Shown piece after piece: positions 38,085 to 45,773 of a DNA stretch of 64,000 nt. Source of the DNA: Gemmatimonadota bacterium (GTDB taxonomy: Bacteria > Gemmatimonadota > Gemmatimonadetes > Longimicrobiales > Gaopeijiaceae); NCBI GenBank assembly GCA_030428885.1, contig JAUIEJ010000004.1, forward strand, positions 310,001 to 374,000. Reading direction: 5' to 3'. Each line of letters opens with the position of its first letter. Within the stretch, counting starts at the first letter, position 1. Made by a program: the position numbers and the translations under genes. Below the pieces are notes generated by a model that was given only the letters and a program-made list of their open reading frames with translations, was not told the DNA's origin and did not search any database.

Positions 38085-40180
38085 GAGACGACGCGGGTCC
38101 AGACGTTGTTGGCCCGATCGATGTCGGCGAACGCCTCGTCGGGGTCGACGACCACCCGCACGATCTCCTGATCGGTGAAAAACCCCTTGGTGAACGACTT
38201 CTCGTTGTTGCGCCACACGTCTACCGGCAGATCGAAGCGCAGCGTGGTGCCGTCTTCAAAGGTGGCCTCGATCTCCAGGGGCATCACCAGACCGCCCACG
38301 TTGTCCACCGTGACCCGGTAGTAGTAGCGGCCCTGCTCGGTGTCGCCGAGCATGTCCTCGGCGTCCTGCACCGTGACCGCCGTCACCGCCTGATCGTTGG
38401 CGTGGGTGGTGTAGAACCACCCCCTCCAGAACCACGCCAGGTTCTCGCCGGCGCCTTCGTCGATGGACCGGAAGAAGTCGGCCGGTTGGGGATGTTTGAA
38501 CATCCAATTCTTCGAATAGTCGCCGAAGGCGTCGTCGAAGGCATCGTCGCCCAGGACGTGCTCCCGGAGCATGACCAGCCCCGTGGCGGGCTTGGCGTAG
38601 CCGTTGTTGCCGAAGTCCTTGTGAATCAGGTCGGACTCGGTCATGATCGGCACCTGATCCGGGTCGGCCATGTAGTCGACGATGTTCGGCGCCGGACCCC
38701 GGCGGCTGGGGTAGGAGCAGTCCTCGGTCTGGGACCACACGCCGCCGCAGTACGTCTGGGCGTAGTCCCGCTCTCCGTAGTACTGGAGGAAGGTGTTCAA
38801 CCCTTCGTCCATCCAGGTCCACTTCCGTTCGTCGGACGCCACGATCATGGGGAACCAGTTGTGCCCCACCTCGTGGATGGTCACGCCGATGAGGGCTCGC
38901 TCGGTGCCGTCGGAGTAGCTGCCGTCGGGCTGGGGGCGGGCGCCGCAGAAGGCCACCATGGGGTACTCCATTCCGCCCTGGGGCCCGTTCACGTTCACGG
39001 CCTTCGGATAGGGGTATTCGAAGGCCATGCGCCCGTATGTCTTCAGCGTCTGGATCGTGGCCCGGGTGGAGACCTTGTCCCAGAGGGGCATGGCCTCTTT
39101 CGGGTAGAGGGAGTGGACCTGGATGACCCGATCGTCGCCGGCGTAGGAAAACCCGGCGGCATCCCATACGAAGGCCCGAGACGACACGAAGGCGAAGTCG
39201 CGGACGTTTTCGGCCCTGTAGTGCCAGGTGAGCATGCCCCCCTCCCCCGAGGGCCGGGCCGACGGGTCTCCCACCTCGTCGGCCGTGACGATGAAGCGGG
39301 GCTCCTCGCCGGTGTACGCCTCTTCGAGTCGCGCGCGTTGGGTCGGGGTCAGGACTTCGTCGGGGTTCTGGAGCACACCGGTGGCGTCGACGATGTGATC
39401 CCGGGGTACGGTGACCCGGACGTCGTAGTCGCCGAAATTCAGGTAGAACTCGCCTCGTCCCAGGAACTGCTCGGTCTGCCACCCGTTCACGTCGTCGTAG
39501 ACGCTCATGCGGGGGAACCACTGGGCCATCTCGTAGATCCAGCCGTCTCCCACGAGTTCCTTTCCGCCCCGCCCCCGATCGGGCACCGGGAACGACCAGT
39601 CGACCTCGAACGAAACGGTGGCTCCCGACTCCAGGGGTTCCACCAGGTCCACCCGCATGATGGTGTTGTTGATGCGGTGGCGGGCGTCGACGAGGCCGGC
39701 GTCGGTGACGATCTGGACCCGGGAGATGGTGTAGCCGCCGTCGAAGGGTTCGAGCCCCACGAACCGCCGGAACGCCGGGCTCACCTCGTCGGGGAGCGCG
39801 CTCTGGAGTTGGTAGCTGCGGCTGTGCTCCAGCGACCGGACGTTCTGGTCGAGCTGCAGCCAGAGGAAGCCGAGGCGGTCGGGGGAGTTGTTGTGGTAGG
39901 TGATCCGCTCGGTGCCCGTGAGCGCGTGGGCCGCCGTGTCGAGGGTGGCCTCGATGACGTAGTCGGCGCGCTGCTGCCAGTAGGCGTACCCCGGGGCCCC
40001 GGCCGCGTTGCGATAGGCGTTGGGATCCGGCCACTCGTCCACGGGCCGGAACATGGATCGGTTCGTACGGCTGCCGTCGTCGTGGAGCCAGCTCTGGCCC
40101 TGGGCGGTGACGGGGCAGACGAGCAGGACCCCCGTGAGGGCCGCCACGGCCCCCAGGGTCCAGCGGGAGGCGGACAACAT
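38081..40180 (-). CDS. M1 family zinc metallopeptidase, secreted
   Basis: Product of 699 residues started at the ATG before a signal peptide ending TAQGQ; a longer upstream frame overlaps the HupE gene and looks non-coding. The zinc site is HEVGH at residues 436-440 with the third ligand Glu459 in WMDEGLNTF. The aminopeptidase motif is NGPQGGMEYPMVAF, slightly altered from the classical GAMEN. It should remove N-terminal residues from peptides in the periplasm. It is coupled to DUF6702 downstream. Confidence 0.92.
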   Translation of the reverse strand: MLSASRWTLGAVAALTGVLLVCPVTAQGQSWLHDDGSRTNRSMFRPVDEWPDPNAYRNAAGAPGYAYWQQRADYVIEATLDTAAHALTGTERITYHNNSPDRLGFLWLQLDQNVRSLEHSRSYQLQSALPDEVSPAFRRFVGLEPFDGGYTISRVQIVTDAGLVDARHRINNTIMRVDLVEPLESGATVSFEVDWSFPVPDRGRGGKELVGDGWIYEMAQWFPRMSVYDDVNGWQTEQFLGRGEFYLNFGDYDVRVTVPRDHIVDATGVLQNPDEVLTPTQRARLEEAYTGEEPRFIVTADEVGDPSARPSGEGGMLTWHYRAENVRDFAFVSSRAFVWDAAGFSYAGDDRVIQVHSLYPKEAMPLWDKVSTRATIQTLKTYGRMAFEYPYPKAVNVNGPQGGMEYPMVAFCGARPQPDGSYSDGTERALIGVTIHEVGHNWFPMIVASDERKWTWMDEGLNTFLQYYGERDYAQTYCGGVWSQTEDCSYPSRRGPAPNIVDYMADPDQVPIMTESDLIHKDFGNNGYAKPATGLVMLREHVLGDDAFDDAFGDYSKNWMFKHPQPADFFRSIDEGAGENLAWFWRGWFYTTHANDQAVTAVTVQDAEDMLGDTEQGRYYYRVTVDNVGGLVMPLEIEATFEDGTTLRFDLPVDVWRNNEKSFTKGFFTDQEIVRVVVDPDEAFADIDRANNVWTRVVS

Positions 40181-40238
40181 CGCTCGGTCCTTGGGAGGGT
40201 CCGGGTGCGAAGTCGGTCGACGCGCGGATCGAGAACGA

Positions 40239-40937
40239 TCAGAGGGGCACGCGCCCCAGAACAAGATACACGGAAACGGCCGCCACCGCTCCCGAGACCA
40301 CCCCCACCCACCGGCGGCGGGACCACCCCAGGAGGCCGGTGGCCGCGGCGCCGGCCGCCAGCACCACCGCCACCACGGCGATCTGCCCCAACTCGAGTCC
40401 CACGTTGAACGCGAAGAGGGGGCCGACGATGGAGTTCCCGCCACCCAGGGCGGCCCGGAGGAAGGTGGAGAACCCCAGCCCGTGGATGAGCCCGAACACC
40501 AGGGCCAGGAGGTAGCGCGTGCGCCGTCCGCTGCCGGGATCGAGTGCGTCGCGCCAGGTGGAACCCCGGGTGCCGGCGGGACCGATCCGGGGTCCTCCCC
40601 GCAGGTCGCCGGGCACGCCTTCCCCCCCTTCGACGGGCCCGATGGCCGGCGGCGGCCGCCGCACCTCCCACAGGTCGAGGAGGGCGGTGATCAGGATCGT
40701 CACGGGGATCAGGAATTCCACCCACGCCGTGGACACCCGCACCCGGTCCAGGGTCGCCAGCGCCAGGGTGAGGGAATGGCCCACGGTGAAGGCCGTCACC
40801 AGGATCACGACCTGACGCCACGCCCGGAGGCGATAGGTGGCGGTGAGGGCCACGATGAAGACGATGTGATCGTAACCGCCGAGGTCGAGGATGTGCTCGA
40901 CCCCGAGGCGGAGGTAGACCAGGAACTCCGAGATCAC
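40239..40937 (-). CDS. HupE/UreJ family membrane protein
   Basis: Product of 232 residues with six or seven TM helices. Family motifs: GVEHILDLGGYDHIVFIV near the start, TAFTVGHSLTLALA, and LALVFGLIHGLGFSTFL after a Pro/Gly-rich loop. Several intramembrane His and Asp could bind metal; relatives are linked to Ni or Co uptake or to unknown roles. The GTG start overlaps the enoyl-CoA hydratase stop. The gene is 58 bp upstream of the M1 peptidase gene on the same strand. Confidence 0.85.
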   Translation of the reverse strand: MISEFLVYLRLGVEHILDLGGYDHIVFIVALTATYRLRAWRQVVILVTAFTVGHSLTLALATLDRVRVSTAWVEFLIPVTILITALLDLWEVRRPPPAIGPVEGGEGVPGDLRGGPRIGPAGTRGSTWRDALDPGSGRRTRYLLALVFGLIHGLGFSTFLRAALGGGNSIVGPLFAFNVGLELGQIAVVAVVLAAGAAATGLLGWSRRRWVGVVSGAVAAVSVYLVLGRVPL

Positions 40938-41719
40938 GTGCCCCGGAACTCGGCGGCGCGCTTCTCGAGGAAGGCGGTCATGCCCTCCTTCATGTCGTCG
41001 GTGGAAGAGAGGAGCCCGAAGAGGGACGACTCGAAGCCGAGGGCCTCGGCGGTGGAGGTGTCCACCGCGCGATAGATGGACTCCAGGGCCAGACGCACCG
41101 CCACGGGGCCGTTTTTCGTGATGCGGCGGGCCAGGGCCTTGGCCTCGGTCATGAGGTCGGCCCGAGGCACCACGGCGCTCACCAGGCCCATGGCCTCGGC
41201 CCGGTCGGCCCGGACCGCATCGCCGGTGAGGGTCATCTCGATGGCCCGGCCCAGCCCCACCAGCCGGGCGAGGCGGATGGTGCCCCCGTAGCCCGGAATG
41301 ATGCCCAGCCCCACCTCGGGCAGCCCGAACCGGGCATTGTCGGACGCGATCCGGAGGTGGCAGGCCAGGGCGAGCTCGCATCCTCCGCCCAGGGCGTATC
41401 CGCCCACCGCAGCCACCACGGGACGGGGGAAGGCCTCGATGGCGGCGAACACGGCCTGCCCCTCCCGGCTCACCCGCACGCCGTCGAGAGACCCCATGGT
41501 GGCGAGCTCGCCGATGTCGGCGCCGGCCACGAAGGCCTTTTCGCCGGCCCCGGTGAGGATCACCCCCCGCACGGCGTCGTCCCCCCGGAGGTCGTCGAAG
41601 ACCCGGCCGAGTTCGGAGATCACCTCGGCGTTCAGGGCGTTCAGCTTCTCCGGGCGATCGATGGTGACGATGGCCAGTTCGCCATCCCACTCCACGCGGA
41701 CGTAGTTCAGATCGGACAT
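40934..41719 (-). CDS. Enoyl-CoA hydratase/isomerase family protein (crotonase)
   Basis: Product of 261 residues, typical crotonase length. Motifs: IDRPEKLNALNAEVI, oxyanion-hole segments FVAGADIGEL and ALGGGCELALACHLRIAS, and the catalytic-Glu region PEVGLGIIPGYGGT. Most likely hydrates trans-2-enoyl-CoA in fatty-acid oxidation, linking it with thiolase and 3-hydroxyacyl-CoA dehydrogenase about 10 kb away. ATG 41719 fits the conserved N-terminus; upstream codons are Pro-rich. Overlaps the HupE-like gene by four bases. Confidence 0.92.
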   Translation of the reverse strand: MSDLNYVRVEWDGELAIVTIDRPEKLNALNAEVISELGRVFDDLRGDDAVRGVILTGAGEKAFVAGADIGELATMGSLDGVRVSREGQAVFAAIEAFPRPVVAAVGGYALGGGCELALACHLRIASDNARFGLPEVGLGIIPGYGGTIRLARLVGLGRAIEMTLTGDAVRADRAEAMGLVSAVVPRADLMTEAKALARRITKNGPVAVRLALESIYRAVDTSTAEALGFESSLFGLLSSTDDMKEGMTAFLEKRAAEFRGT

Positions 41720-41873
41720 GGGGGTTCGGTGCCTCGGAGGGTCGGGTGGGTCGGGGGAAAATCGCGCCGGAAGGTAGACGACCGGCGTCCCGTCCGGCAA
41801 TGGAAAATCCCACACCGGGGCGCTACGTTACCGACCTTCTCGCCACCCGAAATCCAGAAGGAGTCCCCGGTTC

Positions 41874-42335
41874 ATGAGTCGCTCCCTCAACAAGGTCATG
41901 CTCATCGGCAACGTCGGCAGCGATCCCGAGATCCGGGCCACCTCGTCGGGCGCCCGCGTGGCGAAGGTCTCCCTGGCCACCAATCGGAGCTTTCAGGACC
42001 GCACCGGCCAGCAGCAGGAACGCACCGAGTGGCATCGCCTCACCTTCTTCGGACGCCTGGCCGACATCGTCGAGCAGTACGTGAAGAAGGGCGACCGGCT
42101 GTACGCCGAGGGGCGGATCGAGTACTCCCAGACCCAGGACGAGCAGGGCAACACCCGCTACTGGACCGACGTCGTGGTGAACGAGATGGTGATGCTCGGG
42201 TCCACCGGAGCCGAAGGCGGCGGGTACGGCGGAGGCGGGGGGAACTACGGTGGGGGCGGGGACGCTCCCGGCGGCGCCCCTCAGGGCGGCGGGGGGAAGC
42301 CCCTCAGCGAACCCGACGACGACCTGCCTTTCTGA
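41874..42335 (+). CDS. ssb: Single-stranded DNA-binding protein
   Basis: Product of 153 residues. OB fold from MSRSLNKVMLIGNVGSDPEIR through WHRLTFFGRLADIVEQYVKKGDRLYAEGRIEY. A Gly-rich disordered linker (~112-140) leads to the acidic partner-binding tip DDDLPF. ATG is preceded by AAGGAG. It protects single-stranded DNA in replication and repair, alongside recF nearby. Confidence 0.97.
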   Translation: MSRSLNKVMLIGNVGSDPEIRATSSGARVAKVSLATNRSFQDRTGQQQERTEWHRLTFFGRLADIVEQYVKKGDRLYAEGRIEYSQTQDEQGNTRYWTDVVVNEMVMLGSTGAEGGGYGGGGGNYGGGGDAPGGAPQGGGGKPLSEPDDDLPF

Positions 42336-42344
42336 GGTCTCCCA

Positions 42345-42707
42345 TCAGGCGTCGGCCCGACCCTCGGAAGAGACGGCGTCGGCTTCCCACAGACCCATGA
42401 GGTAGGCCTCGTAGCGGTCGGGATGACGGCGGTAGTCCTCGAGCCAGACCTCGAACGGCGGGAGAGCGATTCGGGACGCCAACCATCCCGTGGCCCGTGC
42501 CACCATGCTGCCGTAGGAGTCGTCGCCGAGGTCGGCGCCCGGGCGCTGGCGACCTGCCCGTTCCGCCAGGAGATAGATCTCGTCGGGGGACAGGTAGAGG
42601 AGAAGGTCCGCCAGCTGGGCCGAGCAGTATTCGAGATACTTGGCCCGGAGAACCTCGTTCACCGGAACGGCAGTGTGGGAGGGCGTCGGCTCCGCCTCGG
42701 TCGCCAT
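42345..42707 (-). CDS. Protein A of a new family: lone LPPF-W domain
   Basis: Product of 120 residues. Residues ~18-105 match, motif by motif, a domain repeated in the genes at 43403 and 45050: YLEYCSAQ, then a Leu/Pro-rich helix, an acidic turn, RIALPPFEVW and DYRRHPDRY. No known family recognised, no signal peptide or TM, so a small soluble helical protein. ATG 42707 is preferred over a TTG at 42755. It lies last in a minus-strand set with an RHH-like regulator and protein B, and is convergent with ssb. Confidence 0.68.
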   Translation of the reverse strand: MATEAEPTPSHTAVPVNEVLRAKYLEYCSAQLADLLLYLSPDEIYLLAERAGRQRPGADLGDDSYGSMVARATGWLASRIALPPFEVWLEDYRRHPDRYEAYLMGLWEADAVSSEGRADA

Positions 42708-42814
42708 GGCGCTCTCATCCGCGAGAAGCTCGGACCGGGGCCCCGGTCCATCCAACCCGGTTCGACCCGGGCGGCGACCCTATGGTGCGCGGGGGAGGTC
42801 CACCCGCGCAAGTC

Positions 42815-43024
42815 TCACGACGGGACCGAGATGGGAGCGTCGCCCGAATCGGGAGCGATGGTTCCCGGGTTCTCCCGGAGATGGCGGTAGATGGAGCGGC
42901 GAGTGAGACCGTACAAGACGACCCGGCTCAGGAACTCCGGATCGGTCTTCTGAACTTCCTCCGCCTGGGCCGCGATGTCCCGAGGGAGGCGGACGTTCAA
43001 CTGTACGGAACACGTTTCCCACAT
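42815..43024 (-). CDS. Small ribbon-helix-helix-like protein
   Basis: Product of 69 residues from ATG 43024. A strand CSVQLNVRLP is followed by two helices (RDIAAQAEEVQKTD; EFLSRVVLYGLTRRSIYRHLRE), the size and order of ribbon-helix-helix DNA-binding proteins. The tail is Pro/Ser/Asp-rich. The open frame continues upstream to 43267 but that part is rich in Pro, Cys and Trp and crosses the low-GC spacer, so the short form is favoured. No toxin-like gene is paired with it. It may bind the palindromes at 43210-43241. Confidence 0.55.
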   Translation of the reverse strand: MWETCSVQLNVRLPRDIAAQAEEVQKTDPEFLSRVVLYGLTRRSIYRHLRENPGTIAPDSGDAPISVPS

Positions 43025-43402
43025 AGGCTCGCCCCAACCCTGCCTGAAGTGTTGAAAAGTTGAAAACTTCGGGATCGATCCCTCCGCGTGGAGATCGTCC
43101 GCCGGAAACCCCTCGCGGCGCTTCCTCCCGAGTGGCGGGCACCAAGAATAGAAGAGGTTTGGGAGGGGCGCAAGGCCCGGTTCCGCCGGAATCGGTGGAT
43201 CGGGCACATTTACGTAAGCGTCACGCCTGCAACGACTTACGAATCTCCCAACGAAACGGCAATTCAAGCGTTCCTCGGCCGGGCCGTGTGAAAGTTTTTT
43301 GAAATTTTTTCTGGGTATGCGGCGAGATTACGCCACGATCACGGGAATCGCCTCTGAGAAATCGCGAGGCGCCGTTGCACGGTTTTTACAAAAAATTGCG
43401 GA
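43025..43402. other. 378-bp spacer with low-GC patch, palindromes and T-tracts
   Basis: No convincing gene. Composition falls well below the surroundings between about 43200 and 43400. It holds TTACGTAA (43210-43217), an inverted pair CGTAAG/CTTACG (43213-43218 and 43236-43241), two T6 runs at about 43293-43311, and a CGCCTC/GAGGCG hairpin (43350-43355 with 43366-43371) that could end the protein B transcript. A 67-codon plus-strand frame at 43088-43291 has no supporting features. Confidence 0.5.
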
Positions 43403-43987
43403 TCAGGGCAGAGCCGATCTCAGGAAGGCCGCCAGGGTGGCGTCGTCGAACGACCGGAACCGTTCGCGGATCTCGGTGACCGACCGTTCGCGGAAGATGG
43501 GGGCCGTGCGCCAGGCGTGTCCGTCGTCGTCGCCGTGGAACTGGATGGCGCCCTCCCAACGGTCGTCCCTCGGCTGGACCAGCAACTGCCCGACCCATTC
43601 CCGGGAACGATGCCGGACGTGCCGGACGGCCACCACCACCGGCGTCCCGTCGGGACTCCGGGGGCCGGTCTCGGTGGGAGCCTCGTCGGCCAGATGGGCG
43701 GCTCGATGCTGCTGGAAGTCGGCCATCCAGACCGCCAGCGGCGGCAGGGGCAGGCGATCGGCGCACCAGGCCGCCAACTCGTCGATGGAGACGTCGTCGC
43801 CCGCACGGGGGCGGCACGCCTGAATCACCCGCCGAAGGCCCGCCCGGGGAATCAGGTTGAGGAACTCCCGCCCCTGGCGGAGCCGATACGCCCGGTACCG
43901 GTCCTGAAGCGCCGACGTGGCGGGAGACCGGGGGCGCACGGCCGGCGCGCCCCCGACCCGGGCGTCGAGGCGGGTGTCGGGAGACAT
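43403..43987 (-). CDS. Protein B of a new family: LPPF-W domain then RTAPIF domain
   Basis: Product of 194 residues. Residues ~27-100 carry the domain shared with the 42345 and 45050 genes (YRAYRLRQ, RLPLPPLAVW, DFQQHRAAH). Residues ~118-194 carry a second domain also found in the 45050 protein but at its N-terminus: W-x-G strands, WRTAPIF, SVTEIRERFRSF and the end LAAFLRSALP. Soluble, no signal. ATG shares its A with the upstream TGA stop (TGATG), so it is coupled to the 43987-44922 gene. No known family recognised. Confidence 0.75.
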   Translation of the reverse strand: MSPDTRLDARVGGAPAVRPRSPATSALQDRYRAYRLRQGREFLNLIPRAGLRRVIQACRPRAGDDVSIDELAAWCADRLPLPPLAVWMADFQQHRAAHLADEAPTETGPRSPDGTPVVVAVRHVRHRSREWVGQLLVQPRDDRWEGAIQFHGDDDGHAWRTAPIFRERSVTEIRERFRSFDDATLAAFLRSALP

Positions 43988-44922
43988 CAGTGGACCGTGC
44001 CTTCGTGGAGGGGCGCCTCGGGCGTGGGCGCTTCCCGGGGCGCCACCCTGGACTCGGCGGCCCGCCTCTCCACCGGGCGCGTCGTGGACGCGGGTCGACG
44101 GTCGCGGATCCGGGCCAGGGTGGCCCGGTCGCCGAAGGTGCCCACCACCTCGCGCACCGCCTGCCAGCGACCCGGCTCGAAGCGGTGGAGCAGGCCGAAC
44201 AACCCCTCCCGCACCGTGCGCATCTGGGCACGCAGTTCGGCCAGATCCAGGGGGAGGGGGAAGCGCACCTGGCATCCCCCCGTGGCCGCCGGACTCGCCG
44301 GCACGATGCGCCGGAGATCGGCGTCGGGGAACGCGTCGGCCAGAGCCTCTTCCAGGACCGGATCCACCGCGTCGGTGGGGGTGCGGAAGACCAGGGCGTT
44401 GCCGTCGTAGTCCAGGTGGGCCCGGACCACCCGGGACTCGCCGAGGAGGAAGCGCACCGAGGTGCCGTCGTGGAGGTCCAGGTCCCGGCAGATGTCGCGG
44501 AAGCCGAGCCGCAGAAGGGTGGAACGGGTCAGGGGCCCGAATCCCACCCGCTCCAGGACCCGCATGCCCACCTGGAAGCAGAAGCGGTGCAGCTCGGCCC
44601 GCTCGCCGTCCCGGGCCGCGGTGCGGACCAGGGCGTTGAGATGGTCCAGGGTGGGCTCGTACACCCAGTCCAGGATCACCAGTTCGCCGGAGAGATCCAG
44701 GAGCTTCACCTCGGCGCTGCCGATGTCCACGACCTCGGCGTGGGAGGCGTAGCGGCCCTCCAGGACCACGGCCAGACCCACGTCCTGGATGCGGCCGCCG
44801 GGCATGTCCACCTCGTGCACGTCGCGGTACTGGACCACCGCCCGCGTCAGAGGCAGCTCGCACACGCCGGGGACATCGGCCATCGCCTCCGGTCGGGTCT
44901 CGTGGGATGATTGGGTCTGCAT
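43987..44922 (-). CDS. Protein D, unrecognised soluble protein linked to the permuted family
   Basis: Product of 311 residues from ATG 44922; ATG 44883, two bases after a GGAGG, is an alternative. The first ~230 residues are a mixed alpha/beta sequence (AVVLEGRYASHAEVVDIGSA; GELVILDWVYEPTLDHL; RFCFQVGMRVLERVGFG), with a later segment HLDYDGNALVFRTPT followed by VLEEALADAFPDADLRRIV. The last ~50 residues are Arg/Pro/Glu-rich and likely disordered. No family recognised. It is co-transcribed with protein B and divergent from protein C, with a shared promoter dyad. Confidence 0.6.
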   Translation of the reverse strand: MQTQSSHETRPEAMADVPGVCELPLTRAVVQYRDVHEVDMPGGRIQDVGLAVVLEGRYASHAEVVDIGSAEVKLLDLSGELVILDWVYEPTLDHLNALVRTAARDGERAELHRFCFQVGMRVLERVGFGPLTRSTLLRLGFRDICRDLDLHDGTSVRFLLGESRVVRAHLDYDGNALVFRTPTDAVDPVLEEALADAFPDADLRRIVPASPAATGGCQVRFPLPLDLAELRAQMRTVREGLFGLLHRFEPGRWQAVREVVGTFGDRATLARIRDRRPASTTRPVERRAAESRVAPREAPTPEAPLHEGTVH

Positions 44923-44966
44923 GCCAGGAGCGTGTCCGAATGTGGTGGTGAGCCTCGGGACGCCCA

Positions 44967-45041
44967 CCATAACCATCTGTTTACGCGCCCGGCAAGGAAA
45001 ACCGCTCCCGCCTTGCCGGGTCCCGCGCCTACGGACAAGTT
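44967..45041. promoter_or_regulatory. Divergent promoter pair sharing a 10-bp inverted repeat
   Basis: CCCGGCAAGG (44988-44997) and CCTTGCCGGG (45011-45020) form a perfect inverted repeat around 13 bases. Each arm contains TTGCCG reading outward. On the minus strand TTGCCG is followed after 17 bp by TTATGG (44967-44972), toward protein D. On the plus strand TTGCCG (45013-45018) is followed after 17 bp by a weaker CAAGTT (45036-45041), toward protein C. A regulator on the repeat would control both. Confidence 0.5.
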
Positions 45042-45049
45042 TCGACGTC

Positions 45050-45757
45050 ATGCACGCCCGAGACGAGTCCCGAGACACCACTCCCGATTCCCGGGGGCCA
45101 GATCAGCGGCGCACCGTAGGCAGTCTGGAGCGGGGCGGTCGCCAGTGGTCGTGCTCCCTCGTCACCTACGCGGTGGAGGGGGAAGGATGGCGTGGGCTGT
45201 TCGCTTTCGAGGCCGAGGCGCCCGAGCCCGGCGAGGACGAGGTGCGCACCGCGCCCATCTTCGTGGAGCCCTCGGAGGCGGAGATCCACGGCAAGGCCCG
45301 CTCCATGGGAAGGCCCCTCCTGCTGGCCCTCCTGGACTCGGCGCTCCACGTCCGGGAGCAGGAGCGGGCGAGTTCCCCCTTCCTCCAGCGGTGGTTCCGG
45401 CGGTTCGTCATGGAGCACGCCCCGGGCGGCGACGGGGCCGACGGCAACGGGGCGTCGGGCGCGGACCTGGACGAGTTGCGTTCGCTCTACGCGTCGTACC
45501 GCATGGACCAGGTGGCCCACTTCATCGCCCTGGTGGAGCCCGACGACTTCCACCGGGCGGTGGACGAGATCCTGGACGGCGAAAAGATCGATTTCGCCGC
45601 CCGGGACCGGCTCCAACTCGCCATGATGGTGGTGGAGTTCATCGAGGCGCGCCTGCCCCTCCCCCCCTTCGAGCAGTGGATCCTGGACTTCCTGGCCCAC
45701 CGCCCGGAGTACGAGGAGTACGCCCACGACCTGCACCGGGAAGGGCTGCTGCCCTGA
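45050..45757 (+). CDS. Protein C of a new family: RTAPIF domain then LPPF-W domain
   Basis: Product of 235 residues. Residues ~22-103 match the C-terminal domain of protein B (W-x-G strands, VRTAPIF, SEAEIHGKARSM, LLALLDSALH). Residues ~140-228 match its N-terminal domain (YASYRMDQ, RLPLPPFEQW, DFLAHRPEY). The two domains are therefore in the opposite order to protein B, joined by a Gly/Ala/Asp-rich linker. Soluble, no signal peptide or TM. No known family recognised. It is divergent from the D-B unit and ends 16 bp before the convergent glpD stop. Confidence 0.75.
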   Translation: MHARDESRDTTPDSRGPDQRRTVGSLERGGRQWSCSLVTYAVEGEGWRGLFAFEAEAPEPGEDEVRTAPIFVEPSEAEIHGKARSMGRPLLLALLDSALHVREQERASSPFLQRWFRRFVMEHAPGGDGADGNGASGADLDELRSLYASYRMDQVAHFIALVEPDDFHRAVDEILDGEKIDFAARDRLQLAMMVVEFIEARLPLPPFEQWILDFLAHRPEYEEYAHDLHREGLLP

Positions 45758-45773
45758 CCCCGGGAGCCCAGCC

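Noticed and set aside
42815-43024. Toxin-antitoxin pair with the RHH-like protein as antitoxin
   Set aside because: Neither neighbour resembles a toxin family, and the downstream gene belongs to the LPPF-W domain family.
43025-43267. N-terminal extension of the RHH-like gene
   Set aside because: Extension is rich in Pro, Cys and Trp and crosses the AT-rich spacer; the internal ATG gives a standard RHH length.
43088-43291. 67-codon plus-strand frame in the low-GC spacer
   Set aside because: No recognisable fold, no neighbouring coupling, overlaps putative control elements.
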